NCBI RefSeq assembly: GCF_000340215.1
Contig: NW_006921538.1
Location: 930,001 to 994,000, forward strand
DNA from: Pseudocercospora fijiensis CIRAD86
Lineage: Eukaryota > Ascomycota > Dothideomycetes > Mycosphaerellales > Mycosphaerellaceae
Reading direction: 5' to 3'
DNA length: 64,000 nt
A model generated the notes under the pieces. The model was given only the letters and a program-made list of their open reading frames with translations, had not been told where the DNA came from and made no database searches. A program made the translations under genes and the position numbers. Every line of letters starts with the position of its first letter. Position 1 is the first letter of the stretch. Shown piece by piece: positions 24,744-36,660 of this stretch.

Positions 24744-24779
24744 TCCTAGATTCTATTAATATGTAAAAACAACTTCCTA

Positions 24780-27562
24780 AGTATCCAATCCACTACGCTA
24801 ACTTACTACTGCTTTAATGCACCGTAATCCTTACTAGTAATAACCTTATCTGCTAGTCGGCTCTCGAAATCTCCTCCGTATACGTTGAAGCTATTAGTAC
24901 CGAAGTACTATCCCTCGTAGAAAGCTTAATTAACGAGGAGGTTAACAGCCTTTTCCGTCGTAGCATTCTCCCAATTATGCAGATATTCCTTAAGTCCCTC
25001 GTTATTAAGCTAGAGGATCTGTTCAACTTCGTTCTAAATAACGTAACTTAACTAAGGAATCCTACTAACTAGAGCGTCGGAGATGCAGCTAAGGCCTTCG
25101 ACTAAGATCGCCGTAGGGAAAGCGAATAGTACGAAGGAGTTAGAGGCCGGGAGGGCGGTTAGATTGCGGTGCGCTTTAGCAACCTAGGAGACTATCAAGT
25201 TCTCGTAACCCTTAACCTTAGTGCTATTAATAACGCGAGAGTAGCCTAGGTTAATTAATATACGGTTACTCTCGGTCTTTAGATTACTATATAGTAGGTG
25301 CGGCATCTAAACAGAGACCTCGCACTCCTTTAGAGGGTTGAGGATCTACTCTGCCTTACGCCCCTTACTATTAGGCTAACTATCGAATATATAGTCGAGG
25401 TCGTCGTCGGTAAGGTGCTTATTAGTAAGCTTGCCGATTTTGCTTAGTAGGACTAGGCTACGAGCCTTAAGCTTCTTAACCTAGTTCGCAAAGACCTCGG
25501 GCTAATGCATACCTTCGATAATAGTAGAGCAGCTAGTCTTATCCTTAGATATAAGACAGACCTTAATGCGTAGGTAACTAGCACCCTCGCTAGCTACGAG
25601 CTTAACTATATCTTGTCCGAGACGAGCAGACTCCTTAGAAGGACAGTTTTCGTAAGTACCGCCAACCTTAAAGAACTTAGTAGGCTTAGGGACGGAGATA
25701 AGCTCGTATACGTAATTAGGTCGAAGGGCGATAGCTAAGAGCTATAGGGCAGGGTGCTAGCGGACGATTTAGTTGCTTATACTATAAGTTTGAAGGGCAT
25801 TGCGGCCTTCTTGCTTAGACTTAGGCATGTTACGTATATACTAAAGGTATATCTCAAACTCTTCCTATATTAGGTCGATAAGGAAAGGAAGATGTACTCT
25901 ACGAGGCTCTTATAACTAACTAAAGACTTAAGGGAAGATAGTATTGCTAGTCTAGCGAAAGCGATCGAAGGAGGTGCCTTAGCTAAGAATACCGGTAACG
26001 AACTTGCTCTAGCGATCCGTTAGCGTAAGGGCGCGAGTAATAGTACTAGTAGGGTTGAACGCGTAGAGTCCTAGAGATATCGGGGCGGCAATAGGGCGTC
26101 TAGGAAACCAGTTAGTATAGGCCTAATCAGCCTTAAGGGCAGCGAAGGCGTCTTAATTAGGAACCTCGCGACCAATCTTTAATAGGCGACCGACGAGGAT
26201 ACTCGCCTTAGCACTAGTATAGAGACTATAGACCTTAGCGGCCTTCTTAATATAGTTAGCATATATAGAGAACGGCTCTTCTCCTAGCTTGCTAAGGTCG
26301 TCGAGCTGTTAATAAATAGAGAGGGCGGTAGGGGCTTCGCCTATTACGGCTTTAGGAACTATATCGATGTCGGTAATAAGGTGCGCGATAGAGTCGCCCT
26401 TATAAGAACCGTAAATGTTCTTAGTTAATAGGATCGGCGAAAGGCCTCTATTTCTACGCTCGCTAAAGGAGCCTTCGGAGGAGACATCTTCTAGTAGTAT
26501 ATCTAGCATATTAACATCCGAGTTACTATAGTTAGTACTATAGTTAGTACTATAGTCGGTACTAGAAGGAGCGCTATATTTCTTAGTAGCCTTACGGAGG
26601 GCCTAGCGAGTATATAATGCCTTCTTACGCGCTGCTTCGGCCTTAGCGCGCTCGTCTTAAACTTCTTAAAAGACCTTGCGGTTACGGGTCGAGCGACGAT
26701 CCTTAGCCTATATCTCTATAGCGAGCGCGAGACTAGTAGCCGTATTAGCCTCCGTTTCTAGGCGAAGAGCCTTGCGTTTAAGAACATTAACGATAGGCGC
26801 CTCTTAACCTTCAATAATAAAGCCTATACTATTAATGCGATAGCCCTTCTCTTTTAGTAGATCCTTAGTTGTCTATACGTTAAGATCGACCTAGACAATC
26901 GCATCGTAGTGCTTCTTCTAGTAGGCTATCGTAAAGTCGTTAAGCGCAAAGGACAAGTTAAGCAACTACTTGCCTACCTTCTTACTAGCGGTAGATATAC
27001 GATAGATTATAGTATAGGAAAGATGCTCGGCGCCTTAACGACGGACCTTGTACTTGTTAACGAACGAAGAAACCTACTTAGTACGCTCTTGTCTACCGTA
27101 GGCGAAGTTAATAAGGCTCTTAGGAAGACTACTTAGTCCTCCCTAATATTCGAAGGCCTAGTCGAGGGTCTTAAAGCGTAAACGAATCTAGGTGCCGGTA
27201 GTCTCGAGGCTATAGACGATAGGAAAGGCTTATTTAATATCTATATCGTTAAGAACCTCGCGCTTAAAGATACGCTTACCGATAGACTAACGCAAGTTGT
27301 TTATACCGTACGCAACTAAGATAGCAGCCTTCTTAATATTCCTATTAATAACGCGTAGCAGGGTGCGAGCGTTCTAGATCTTCTCTTAAGGGTCTTTAAG
27401 GGCGGTAACGATCTAGAAGCAGTGCTCGAGGCTAGTTATAGCAGCTAAGGCGCTATCGGATAGGGCTTCGATCGGAACTAGGGCGGCTAGGCTTAGGTTA
27501 ATAGGGGCAGGTAGGTCGTTACTGCTACTAGCGCCTAGCGGATTCGGGGCGCCGGAAGACAT
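24780..27562 (-). pseudogene. ORF3 of the gypsy element (unrecognised, ~920 codons)
   Basis: The frame begins at an ATG at 27562 (MSSGAPNPLG...) and continues leftward for about 920 codons, interrupted by TAG/TAA at Gln/Trp positions. About residues 260-350 contain an Ala/Lys/Arg-rich, probably coiled-coil stretch (near 26700-26590), followed by an acidic segment. I see no signal peptide or membrane anchor, so an envelope protein is unlikely despite its env-like position after integrase. No family is recognised. It ends within ~80 bp of the palindrome at 24719. The stop position is uncertain. Confidence 0.55.
26515..26566. repeat. Short ACTATAGTTAGT tandem repeat
   Basis: About three to four copies of a 15 bp unit (ACTATAGTTAGTACT) inside ORF3. 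Confidence 0.8.
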
Positions 27563-27972
27563 AGTCGACTAAGGCGGTTTAGAAACGAGTTTACAAAGTG
27601 TGTTCGTTGCTTAACAATAATAATTAAAGGGTTTAGATAGAAGGGGGGTTTTAGGCGGTAGCGAGTTAGTTAGTAACCGAGTAGAAGAAGGAGCTTAGGA
27701 AGCTCGCTTTAAATATAGTACGAAGGTAACGTAGTCCGTATGTTCCGCGCTAGTAAAGCAAACGGATAACGGCTATATGTAAAAGTAAAGCTATATACGA
27801 GACTTCTTTATTATTAGGGCAGGCTAAAGTTTAATAATCGATCTAGCTAATTGCTAGTAGCGACTACGCGCCTTTGTTAACCTTTAGCTATCGTAGATTC
27901 TCGCGTACTCGAAATGTAACTAGTCAGTTCGAGTCCTTAGCAGAAATCTATAGTAGTAAAGCTAGCGGGACT

Positions 27973-27997
27973 AATAACACCCCCGGGGTAGTATTAG
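27973..27997. repeat. 25 bp GC palindrome, copy 2
   Basis: AATAACACCCCCGGGG followed by TAGTATTAG. It lies ~410 bp upstream (in element sense) of the ORF3 start codon. Confidence 0.9.
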
Positions 27998-28423
27998 CTT
28001 TTCTCTAGAGATACTCGGTAGCGAGAAGCAAGTCGCCTAGGCCTAGCGTAGCTAATTCGTCGGTATATTAGCCTATAGTACTGCCGTTATAGATGCAGCA
28101 TTACCTTTCATATTAGTAAGCACATAAGGGTAGTCTATGCGTTTACCTTCTTCCTTCTTCTAAACACTAAGCTTAATAGCCTAAGGTCCCTATTCTTAGA
28201 GGCTATAGGCCTAGGTTGCTGTATCTATCTAAGAGCTAGGAAGGGAGAGGGATAGGGAACCTCCCTTTCTTAGTGTCCTACGTAACTAGTGCTAATTAGG
28301 GTAGGAACAGTCTCTAGTAGAGTATCTTGTTGTCGTTGTTACTTAAGGAAGGTTGCTAGAGTCTAGGAATCTAGAGGGAAGTAGTCCTAGAAGGGTAGAG
28401 GGGTTAGGTTCGGCTATCTTCCT

Positions 28424-28448
28424 AATACTACCCCCGGGGTATTATTAG
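28424..28448. repeat. 25 bp GC palindrome, copy 3
   Basis: AATACTACCCCCGGGG followed by TATTATTAG. It lies downstream of the integrase end. Confidence 0.9.
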
Positions 28449-28884
28449 GAAAACACGCCTCGTACAGTTCTATCTAAGGAAAAACAAGAGCAAAGGAATA
28501 AAGTTATAGTAACATCTCGAAGGCAAAAGAGCAACACAATAGACAAAGTAAAAGCAAAAGAGGGCAGTAACTATAAGCATTAATATCCGTAGAAACAAGT
28601 AGTAAGGACTGAAGCTATAGGGCGGTACTATATTAATAGCGCAGAGAAGGTAAGGAGAATAACGTAGCAGAGGTAGGGAAAGACAAGCAATCATTTAGTC
28701 TCGGGATCTAGCTATAATTCTAGGCGGTCTTTGTCGCTAGACTAGTCGAGCTCCTCCTCGGAGTTAGAGTTAGATAGCTAGAAGTCTAGTTTACTATCGG
28801 AATTAACATCGGAAATGCTCTACGCGCAATTAATATATATATAACCCTCCCTTTGTTTATAAGTTATTCCTAATAGCTTACTAA

Positions 28885-30405
28885 GATGTATCTAGGGATA
28901 CGCATAGTTGTCGGGTAGAATAGGATCTATAATCGCGGTAGGATCCTCCTCTCGATAGGCATCTAAGGTCGGTAGAGGGTCTATAGAGGCATTAACTTCC
29001 TCCTCGGTCGGGGGAGGGCGGATAGGCTCTCTTAATTCGACGATCTTTTTTAGGTTAGCTCGGGGGTGCGAGTGCTTCAAAGTAGCACTATCAAGTTCCT
29101 AAAGTCGGTACGTAGAACTATCGTAAAGGACCTCCTACACTCTATAAGGCCCTTTCTATTTAAAGGCTAGCTTATAGGAGTAACTATACTCTAACTCGGA
29201 CCGGTATAGGAGAACTATATCGCTAACCTTTAGAGGCTCCTAATTAATAGCATTATAGTTATTAAAATACTACTTAGCCTCTTTACGAAGGCGCCGTTAT
29301 CGAGCAAGTCCCTCCTAAGAAGTAGTAGTTATGTCCTTAAGAGCCTTAGCGCGTAGGGTAAGGAGATCCGCTCTAGTACGAATAGACCCCTAATCGTAAA
29401 CGCTATGCGTGCGATAGGACAACTTAATAGGAAGAACGGCGTCCCTCCTAATTATAAGCTCTACTAGCGTAAGTCTAGTCGTGTCGATAATAGTAGTTCG
29501 ATCCGCCTAGAGAAGGGCCGGGACCCGGGTAGAGATAGGAACCGACCTATCCCCTCTATTAGTTATCTTAGATAGGGCATTAATCAAAGACCGATAGCTA
29601 CGTTCAATAATAGCATTCGACTAGGGATAGTACGGGGAGATGCGAACGTTTTTCGCCCTATACGAAACAAGTAGTACTTAAACTTCTTTAGCTATATTGT
29701 TCGTAGCGTTGTCTAAGATAATCTCGTAAGGTGTTCCCTAGCGGCAAAACAGATCTTTAAATAGGAAGGTAGCTATGTTACGAGCATTAATAGCGCCGCA
29801 GCCCTTGTAGAAATAATAGGCCTCTAGCTATCGAGAAAGACCCTCCCGAATAACATACAAGCTATTATTGCGACTAAGATAGACCCTATCGCTATACTAT
29901 CGTTCTCCGACTAATTAGGTAGCAGGAATACGCAGTTCCCCTAGACGTCGGTAGCTATTCCTAAAATTGCACTTAGGATAGCTCTTACAGTAGCGGGAGA
30001 CATTAGCCTATACGCTATCCTACTAGTAGCGCCGACGAAGGATATCGAAGGTGCCCTCCGCCGCCCGGTAGCCGAGCTTATCGTAAACGGAACGAAGGAT
30101 CTCTTGTCGGGCTGCTAGGTCGTTAATAATACGCTAGAGAGGTGCATTAACTATCGCTTATCGCTAAAGGATTCGATCTTTAACTAGGAATCGTCGAGAA
30201 TAGCGAATAACCCGACGGTATTAACTCTTTAATAGGCTAGGCGCTTTCTTCGTATAGGTTAGGAAGTAGGCGATGTAATAGGAGTCGTCGGAGTAGACCC
30301 TATTAAGGATATTATCCCTCTCTAGTTTATCCGCCTTAGCTTTAGCCTAGTCGTCACCGTTAGTAGTAGGGCTCTCGTCGGGCTAGTTACTAGGTTAGTC
30401 GCTAG
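28885..30405 (-). pseudogene. gypsy integrase region of pol, RIP-inactivated
   Basis: The minus strand gives an integrase-like frame. It has a zinc-binding remnant 'SRYCKSYPKCNFRN' (about 30000-29960), the catalytic-core segment 'YEIILDNATNNIAKE' (about 29725-29680; Asp of D,D-35-E), 'NVRISPYYP.SNAIIERSYRSL' (about 29650-29590; the Glu), and a C-terminal 'GPYRVQEVLYDSSTYRLQEL' segment typical of gypsy GPF/Y modules (about 29150-29090). It ends near 28885. Stops are RIP-type. Function: insertion of element cDNA. Confidence 0.85.
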
Positions 30406-32190
30406 GTTAGTCGTTAGTAGCAGGCCTAGTAATCGCTAGCATAGCATTAATACAGAAGGTAGCGAAGAAGGTACGGTTAATTACCGCATCGACATCCTCT
30501 TCTTCTATTATCTCGGCGATATCCTCTTCTATAGCAGGCCTTCTAGAAAGGCTATCCGGTCTAGTGTGCTTCTTGCTAGGAACGTAGAAGACGTCGAAGT
30601 CAAACAAATGGATCTAGGCAACCTACCGAGCTATCGTAGAGTTTAGTAGATCGGAGGCTATATAGTTAAGCTAATAGACTAGCGTCTAAGTATCGATTTC
30701 TAGACGAAAGAACACCCTAAAGAGCTATAGTCGGAACTTCTTAAGAGCCTTATAGACTCTAAGGCATTCTCGCTTGCTAGTATCGTATCGGGCCTCGATC
30801 GGTTTCTATAGTCCGGAGTCGTACCTAATAGGATAACGCAAGGATGGCTCCTTACGGTTATACTATATTAGTATCTCGCTATAGCCTTCCCCGCTCGAGT
30901 CGATAGCAACAATTATTAAACCCGCACCCTCTAAGTAGTTAATAGATGTTAGTATAGGTGCGCTAACGAGCGCCTTAGTTACCGTGTCCTTAGCCGCTTA
31001 GTAAACGGAGATCTATTCGAATTCAGTATCCTTCTTAAGCAAGGCGTATAAGGGCTTATATACTAATACAAAGTTCTCGACCTAGATACGGAAGTAGGAG
31101 ACTACTCTAAGCTAGGTTCGGACATCCTTCTAATAGGTAGGATCCGGCTAGGATACTATCTTTAGGACCCGTACATTATTAGGATAGCGGCCGTTCTTAT
31201 TAGTTACAAACCCGACAATGTTTATTCGTTTGTATAGGAGCTAAAGCTTCTCTCTATATACCGTTAGGTTAGCTCGCTCTAGGTCGTAGAGGATACTATC
31301 GAGGTTCTAAATGTGTTCGAGAAAGAACCTATAGATGCTAGGCTCTACTTCTTTATTGTCGTACCTAGTTTTAGGGCCCTTAATACCGATATCGTCGAGG
31401 AAAGGCATCGCTATATAGGAGATATAGGCCGCGAGGACTTGGTTTATAATGCGAACGAACTAGGCTACGGAGTTAGTTGCCCCTTAGGGAAGGGTAGTTT
31501 GTCTATATAGCCTAAGAGGTGTCTCGAAACTAGTAAGGTCGCGGCTGTTAGGGTAGAGAGGGATCTAGTCGTAGCCCGAGAAAACATTAACTAGTAAGGC
31601 TACAACACAGTTAGCAAAAGCTTCCGAGAACCTATTAGTCTCCGGAGGAAGGTTAGTATCTCTAATCGTAACTGCGTTGAACTTTTGTATAGCGTTAATT
31701 AGACGGTACTTCTTTAGTTCCCTAGGAGCTGTTTTCTTTTAAACTAGGAAGTATAGATTACGATACGAGGCATAGGAAGGTTCTAAGGTGCTAGCCTTTA
31801 TACGCTGTCGTATTATGTCCTTAACTATACCTCGTAGGCTTAGGTTTAGCTTAAAACCTAGGTAGGCCTAAGGCTTATATTCGATCGTTCGGATCCTCTA
31901 CAGAGGGGCAACCTCCGGGTTTATTCTGCCTAGGTAAGTGAAGTTATATACTAACATAGCCTCGCGATTGTATAGAAGCTCGTGCAGCAAATCTAGCTTA
32001 CGATCCGAAAGCTCGATGCTAGGTTTGATTTTCGCAAGCCTCTCCTCTATTAGCCTTAACCCCCTAGGGATAGTAGAGAACTTTTTAGTAATGTATTTCT
32101 AATCGTACGGACTATCCCTAGGTAGTAGTGTCGCCTCCCAATTAAGGCACTTTTATCGCTAGTTAGGATTTCCGCTAGGATTAGACCTAT
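30406..32190 (-). pseudogene. gypsy reverse transcriptase and RNase H region of pol
   Basis: Clear RT blocks on the minus strand: 'KKYRLINAIQKFNAVTIRD' (about 31725-31670), 'LVNVFSGYD' (about 31595), 'TTLP.GATNSVAQFVRI' and the active-site box 'AMPFLDDIGI' near 31400, matching the (Y/F)xDD motif. RNase H follows, ending in 'VPSKKHTRPDSLSRRP' (about 30585-30535), a hallmark of the RNase H/tether junction in Ty3/gypsy pol. Q/W codons are replaced by stops throughout, so it is non-functional. Confidence 0.9.
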
Positions 32191-32416
32191 CGGTAATATA
32201 TACGCTGCCCTTTACGGGCTTAATCTTGTCGGCTACCCTCTTATATAGGGTATAGACACTAATCGATTGTCGAATCCGAGCTCTCTCTCTTTGTCGTTAG
32301 GCCTAGAGATTGGCGTAATAAAACAGCGCGTAAACTTCCTTAGAAGTCTCCTTAAGTCGATAGGTATGCAACTAGTAGTCCTAATTTATAACGCCGGCGA
32401 AAACGTTAGATTCGTA

Positions 32417-32441
32417 ATAACACCCCCGGGGTAGCATTAGA
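32417..32441. repeat. 25 bp GC palindrome, copy 4
   Basis: AATAACACCCCCGGGG followed by TAGCATTAG. It lies between the protease and RT regions of the gypsy element. Confidence 0.9.
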
Positions 32442-32649
32442 CTCGCGCTCTAATTAGTTAGTTCGGGTAGACCCGCGTCCGGTAGTAATGCCTCCGGCGA
32501 CGACGTATAAGATAGCATTATTATCTTAACTCGTATAGCAGGTATAGGTAGTCGTTATATTATGCTCGCTATCGCTTCGAGCACCTGTCTTCTTAGTGCA
32601 GAACCTAGAAACTTGCCTTAACGTACGGAGCGGCGCACTTCTAGAAATA

Positions 32650-33420
32650 ACCTATTTAAGCTATACTAACTTATAGCGCAGATTGCCGGTCTTACAACCG
32701 CGCCGTAGCGTTTCCCGAAGACCGTCTAGAAGTAGCAAGGATATCCTCGTAGGACTTGCAGCTAGTATTACCGACATAACTAGTAAATACGACTCGGTTG
32801 CCCTTCTAGTTAGCGATAGTTCCCTCCTAGGAGCTATCGTCGCAGTTGCGCTAGACACTACGAGTTATGCGAGACTATAGCCGACCTAGAATGATTGGCG
32901 TATTTAGGTCGGCGGCAATCTAGAAGGTAAAGGAAAAGCATATACCGAAAGCGTCTACTATAACATTATAGTAGGTACCTACTAGCGTAACCTCCCTATT
33001 TACTCCCTATATACTAAGGGAAATGTCTCTGTTTATTAGTAGTCTAAGCTGTTTAGCCTAGCGCTTACTTATAATAAGTAACTCTAAACTATTATTAAGT
33101 ATTGCTAGCATCTGTTAACTATAGCTCCCGATAGTAACCTAAATATAGATAGTAGGGACGACGGCGAAGGAACGGGTAACTGCGGAAAGGTCTATATTAT
33201 TAGGGATAGAGTAAAGTTCTTTAGGTCGAGGAGGTCCTACTCGACCGATTTGTTAGCTAGTAAACCGGACAGCCTTAATAGAGACTAAAACTAGAGCAGA
33301 GTCGGGATTATTACTATCCCCTCGGCCTATCTCCTTAACTCCCTCTTCGTTAGTATTATCGATAGTCTCTTAGTTCTCGTAGGTTACCGATTCGCCTTCT
33401 ACTAACTCTTAGGCACCTGA
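32650..33420 (-). pseudogene. gypsy aspartic protease-like region
   Basis: A minus-strand segment around 33080-32860 reads 'AILNNSLELLIISKR.AKQL' and later 'IAADLNTPIILG'. This corresponds in layout to the D(S/T)G-containing first half and the hydrophobic-hydrophobic-Gly second half of retroviral-type proteases; the catalytic Asp appears as Asn, as G-to-A would give. Boundaries are approximate. Confidence 0.6.
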
Positions 33421-35545
33421 AAATTTAGGAAGGAACTATAGGGAAGAGACGTCGATATAGTCTTCTCGTCCCTGTTTCCTTCGGAGGGTAGCGAGGTCTT
33501 TTATAAAGGTAGCATCGTTAGGGATTCGGCTCTAGAACAGGTTAGTAGGCAAACCGTATACTAGTAGCTCTCCTATAGACATATTAGACTTAAGGTCTAG
33601 GAACTATAAAGCCTAGAAGAGAGCGTTTGCCTTTGTGTCTAAGGAGTTAGCTAGGCTAGTACTATACTTTTTTATATACCTATTAAAGCGAAAGCTCTTT
33701 AGGTCGGATAACTTCCGTTTATAGGCAGGTAGGTTAGCTAGGCCTAGGGTACTACTAATGTCGGTAGTAACATCCTCTATATCGACCTCTAGAGTCTCTA
33801 GGACGACTAGGCTTTCTATAGGTAGGGTGCTAGAGGCGGTACTAGGTGCGGTGCTAGATCGGGCAGCGCGGTCTATAGCTGTCTAGAGAGTCTTAGTTTT
33901 AGCGGTTAACTCTCGCTATTGCTTAGCCTTGTCGGCCGCCTTGTTCTTTAGTACCCTAGTAGGGGCTGCCGCACTAGGGCGAGTAGGGTTCTAAGGGCTC
34001 TTGCCCTTGCTTTAGGACTAGGTCTAAGACCGTATAGCAGCGTAGACATCTATACTATTCTTAGTAACCGCGTAAACATTAGTAACTGCGTCCGGATCCT
34101 AAGAAACAAAGTTGACTTTAATAGGCTTAGTAGTACCGTTACTGCTTCGCTCCTTAACCTGTTTTGCCCTAACCTTCTAAGTTTCTCGTTTAGCAATAGC
34201 GGCGAGGGTACTATTCCTAGTATCCTTAAACTCGATCTTACCGCCGTACTTCTTTTCTAGAAGGGTCTTTAGCTAAGGTAGCTTCGGGGCTCTCCGATTC
34301 TATTTGAAATCAATCTTGTCGCCGGTGTCTATATAGTAGAATCGGCTATTTACTTGCATAATAAGCTTCCTTTTAAGAAGCTCTTTCTAGATAGGGTAGG
34401 ACGATTAGACATATTTAAACCCGCTACACATCTAGTACTTGCTATCTAAGTTAGAATAGATCTTCCGCATAGCGTAGACATCTACTAAAGGGGCTTTAGG
34501 GTAGTTAGGATCTGAAACCTAGTAGACTAGTAGTACATCGCCTAGTGTAGTAGCATTAATAACCTCCCTAACTCGCTATAATACTTTCGTATTCAGGTTT
34601 AGCTAGGCTAGGGATTTAGCTAAGTCCGCGACATCTTAAGAGTACTTAGTAACAGTAGGAGTTACGGTCTTAGGACCACTTTGCGATTTAGGAAGGAACT
34701 TAGGTCCCTTGCTTACTAAGGCTTCTTTCCTAACCTGCGCTAGGTTATTCCGGTCTTCGCCGTAGATAAACTTCCTCGTATCGGCTGTGCTATTAATATC
34801 GGCCTTAATATATACTAGGACCTCTTTGTATTTCCTAAAACTCTTAGGATCGGACTCGCTAAGCTTATAGCGACGGAAGATACGCTAAGCTATAGGCTAC
34901 GGCAACCCCTAGAGGAGCAGCCTTATTCTCTAAGAGTTTTCGAGATTACTCTGTTCGATGCTATCCGCTAACTCGACAAACTCGCGGACATACCCCTTTA
35001 GGTCGTTATCCTTAGTATGCCTTACTAAGTAGAGGGACTCGAGCTACGTACGACTACCTTTAATACGACGGCTATCGCGCTCCCGATACTCCCTTATAAA
35101 GGCTATCTTAAAGGTCTCCTAGTTAGCATTAGACTTGTCGTCCTTTTCTAGATAGCTAACTAGGGTTTTAAGGGTTCGGTAAAGCTTAGAGGAGGTAGTC
35201 CTCGTAAAGGACCGAATCTTGTACTAGTCGGATTCTCTATCGAGCTCGTAATTAACTAAGCCTTCCTTAAAGCGCTTAATATATACTGTAGCGTTCCACC
35301 CTTCGAATAGGGGATTTGCCCTACTCCCTAGCTCTAGCGGGCGACGCTTGTTTTAACGGAGAAGCTTAGTTTGCTTCTCTATCATTTTTATAAGGACAGT
35401 ATAGAGCGCCTCTAGCGTAGAGGGCGCAGGAGGCTTACTTATATTAACTAGTCGCCGCCTGATTTCTTCGTTAATAGGATTAGGGGCGTTTTCGGATTTA
35501 GAGGATTCCGCTAATTCTCGATGTTCGTTTTCGCTAGAGCTAGAG
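33421..35545 (-). pseudogene. gypsy gag region
   Basis: An interrupted frame starts near 35545 and contains a capsid-like retrotransposon gag segment: 'LFEGWNATVYIKRFKEGLVNYEL' arrangement (about 35310-35245), 'FKIAFIREYRERDSRR' (about 35115-35070) and 'LRGYVREFVELADSIE'-type helix (about 35000-34950). A Lys/Pro-rich linker follows (about 34020-33900). A CCHC knuckle is not clearly preserved. Gag would form the virus-like particle of the element. Confidence 0.7.
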
Positions 35546-36376
35546 CTTATTCGATTGTTGTAAAATAGTTAAAATAGTTAAAATAGAATGCTATATAAAG
35601 TTGAAATAGAATGCTATATAAATGTGTTTTTGGTAACTTTAGTCTATTTAGTTTGTTGTGATATTGCTATGCGAGAGAGTAGTATGTTAGGCTGTTTCTC
35701 CTAGTATTACCCCCGGGGTAGCATTAGGTTTTAGCCTCCTAGGGGTCGCCTAACTACCTCTAGGAGCTGAGTTTAGTAGATTTTAGACAAAAGCCGCTCG
35801 GAGGGAGAGACTGCAATCTCTATTTATACCTAGATCCTAGAAACTAGCTCGTATCTCCTTTAGCTAGACGGGGGGGCGGTAGCCTTCTTTTTCTAGTAGA
35901 AGGCTAAGCACTATCTAAGCGAGGCTGCGAATCTAGGAACGCCCTACCCGATTAATAGGGGACTCCCCGGCTATCCGACCTACAATCCGTATTTGCTATT
36001 AATTAATAGTCTTAGTAAACTAAGCAAGGCCGATAGGTAATTAGTCTATCTCCTCCTTAGGCGGGGCTTATCTCGAGCAAGTAGTACTAAATAGGTCTTC
36101 GACCCGGAGCCGAGTCCTTAGAAGCTAGCTATAGCTATAGACTAGGCCCTAAGCTGTAACAGTCCTAAGGGTTTATAGCTTTTCGGGGTTAAAGCGATGC
36201 CCTCGTTAAGAGGTTTCTCTACTTATCGTAATGGCCCCTTAAGATACTTCGGTATCGTCCGTATCGTAGGCTCTTATCGTGCCCTCGCTTTAGTTATAGC
36301 CATTCGTGCCTAGAGACTACCTTTAATATACCCGAACCTATTAGATATAAAGAGATAGCCCTACCTTCGGCTCTAA
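35546..36376. other. gypsy leader between 5' LTR and gag
   Basis: Non-coding. It contains a 16-18 bp repeat of AATAGAATGCTATATAAA near 35583-35622 and one GC palindrome (35703-35727). Immediately inside the LTR the minus strand reads TTAGAGCCGAAGG, the expected place for the primer-binding site; I cannot assign the tRNA. Confidence 0.55.
35703..35727. repeat. 25 bp GC palindrome, copy 5
   Basis: AGTATTACCCCCGGGG followed by TAGCATTAG. It lies ~160 bp upstream of the gag start in element sense. Confidence 0.9.
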
Positions 36377-36656
36377 TAAAGGACGGAAACTAAAACTACT
36401 ACTACTACCTGCAGTAATAGTATAGGCTACCGAGGGTAACATAACCTATAGCAATATAGGCAGCCATGTTTAGCATAATAGGATAACAAGACGGTTGCTT
36501 AGGCTAATAACTAGAGCCCTGCAACATAGGCATTGTAGAAGTGTGACATAAACAATATACTATACGAGGTTAGTGCCCTATCTACAATGCAGAAGGAGGC
36601 CTCTTATATAGGCTTAAGACTCAGCCTAGGTATATAGGGCCGGTTACTAGCTAATA
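36377..36656 (-). repeat. 5' LTR of the gypsy element
   Basis: Partner of 24324-24606. Followed by the ATAG target duplication at 36657-36660 and then LINE sequence. Confidence 0.9.
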
Positions 36657-36660
36657 ATAG

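Larger units (their letters stand above)
27563..28880. other. Spacer between integrase and ORF3 of the gypsy element
   Basis: No coding signature that I recognise. It contains two of the GC palindromes (27973 and 28424), ~430 bp apart. The sequence has lower RIP intensity near 28450-28690. Confidence 0.5.
24324..36656 (-). mobile_element. 12.3 kb Ty3/gypsy LTR retrotransposon with an extra 3' ORF
   Basis: Direct repeats of ~283 bp (24324-24606 and 36377-36656) flank gag, protease, RT/RNase H, integrase and a further long ORF, all on the minus strand. The target duplication is ATAG (24320-24323 and 36657-36660). The purine tract GAAGAAAGGGAGGG (minus strand, 24607-24622) abuts the 3' LTR. LTR ends read TA...TA, consistent with canonical TG...CA after RIP. 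The two LTRs differ at roughly fifteen positions, nearly all CA/TG versus TA. The insertion lies inside the LINE endonuclease. At 12.3 kb it is longer than typical fungal gypsy elements. Confidence 0.85.

Noticed and set aside
24780..27562. Envelope gene making the gypsy element retrovirus-like
   Set aside because: Position fits, but no signal peptide, furin-like site or transmembrane anchor is visible.
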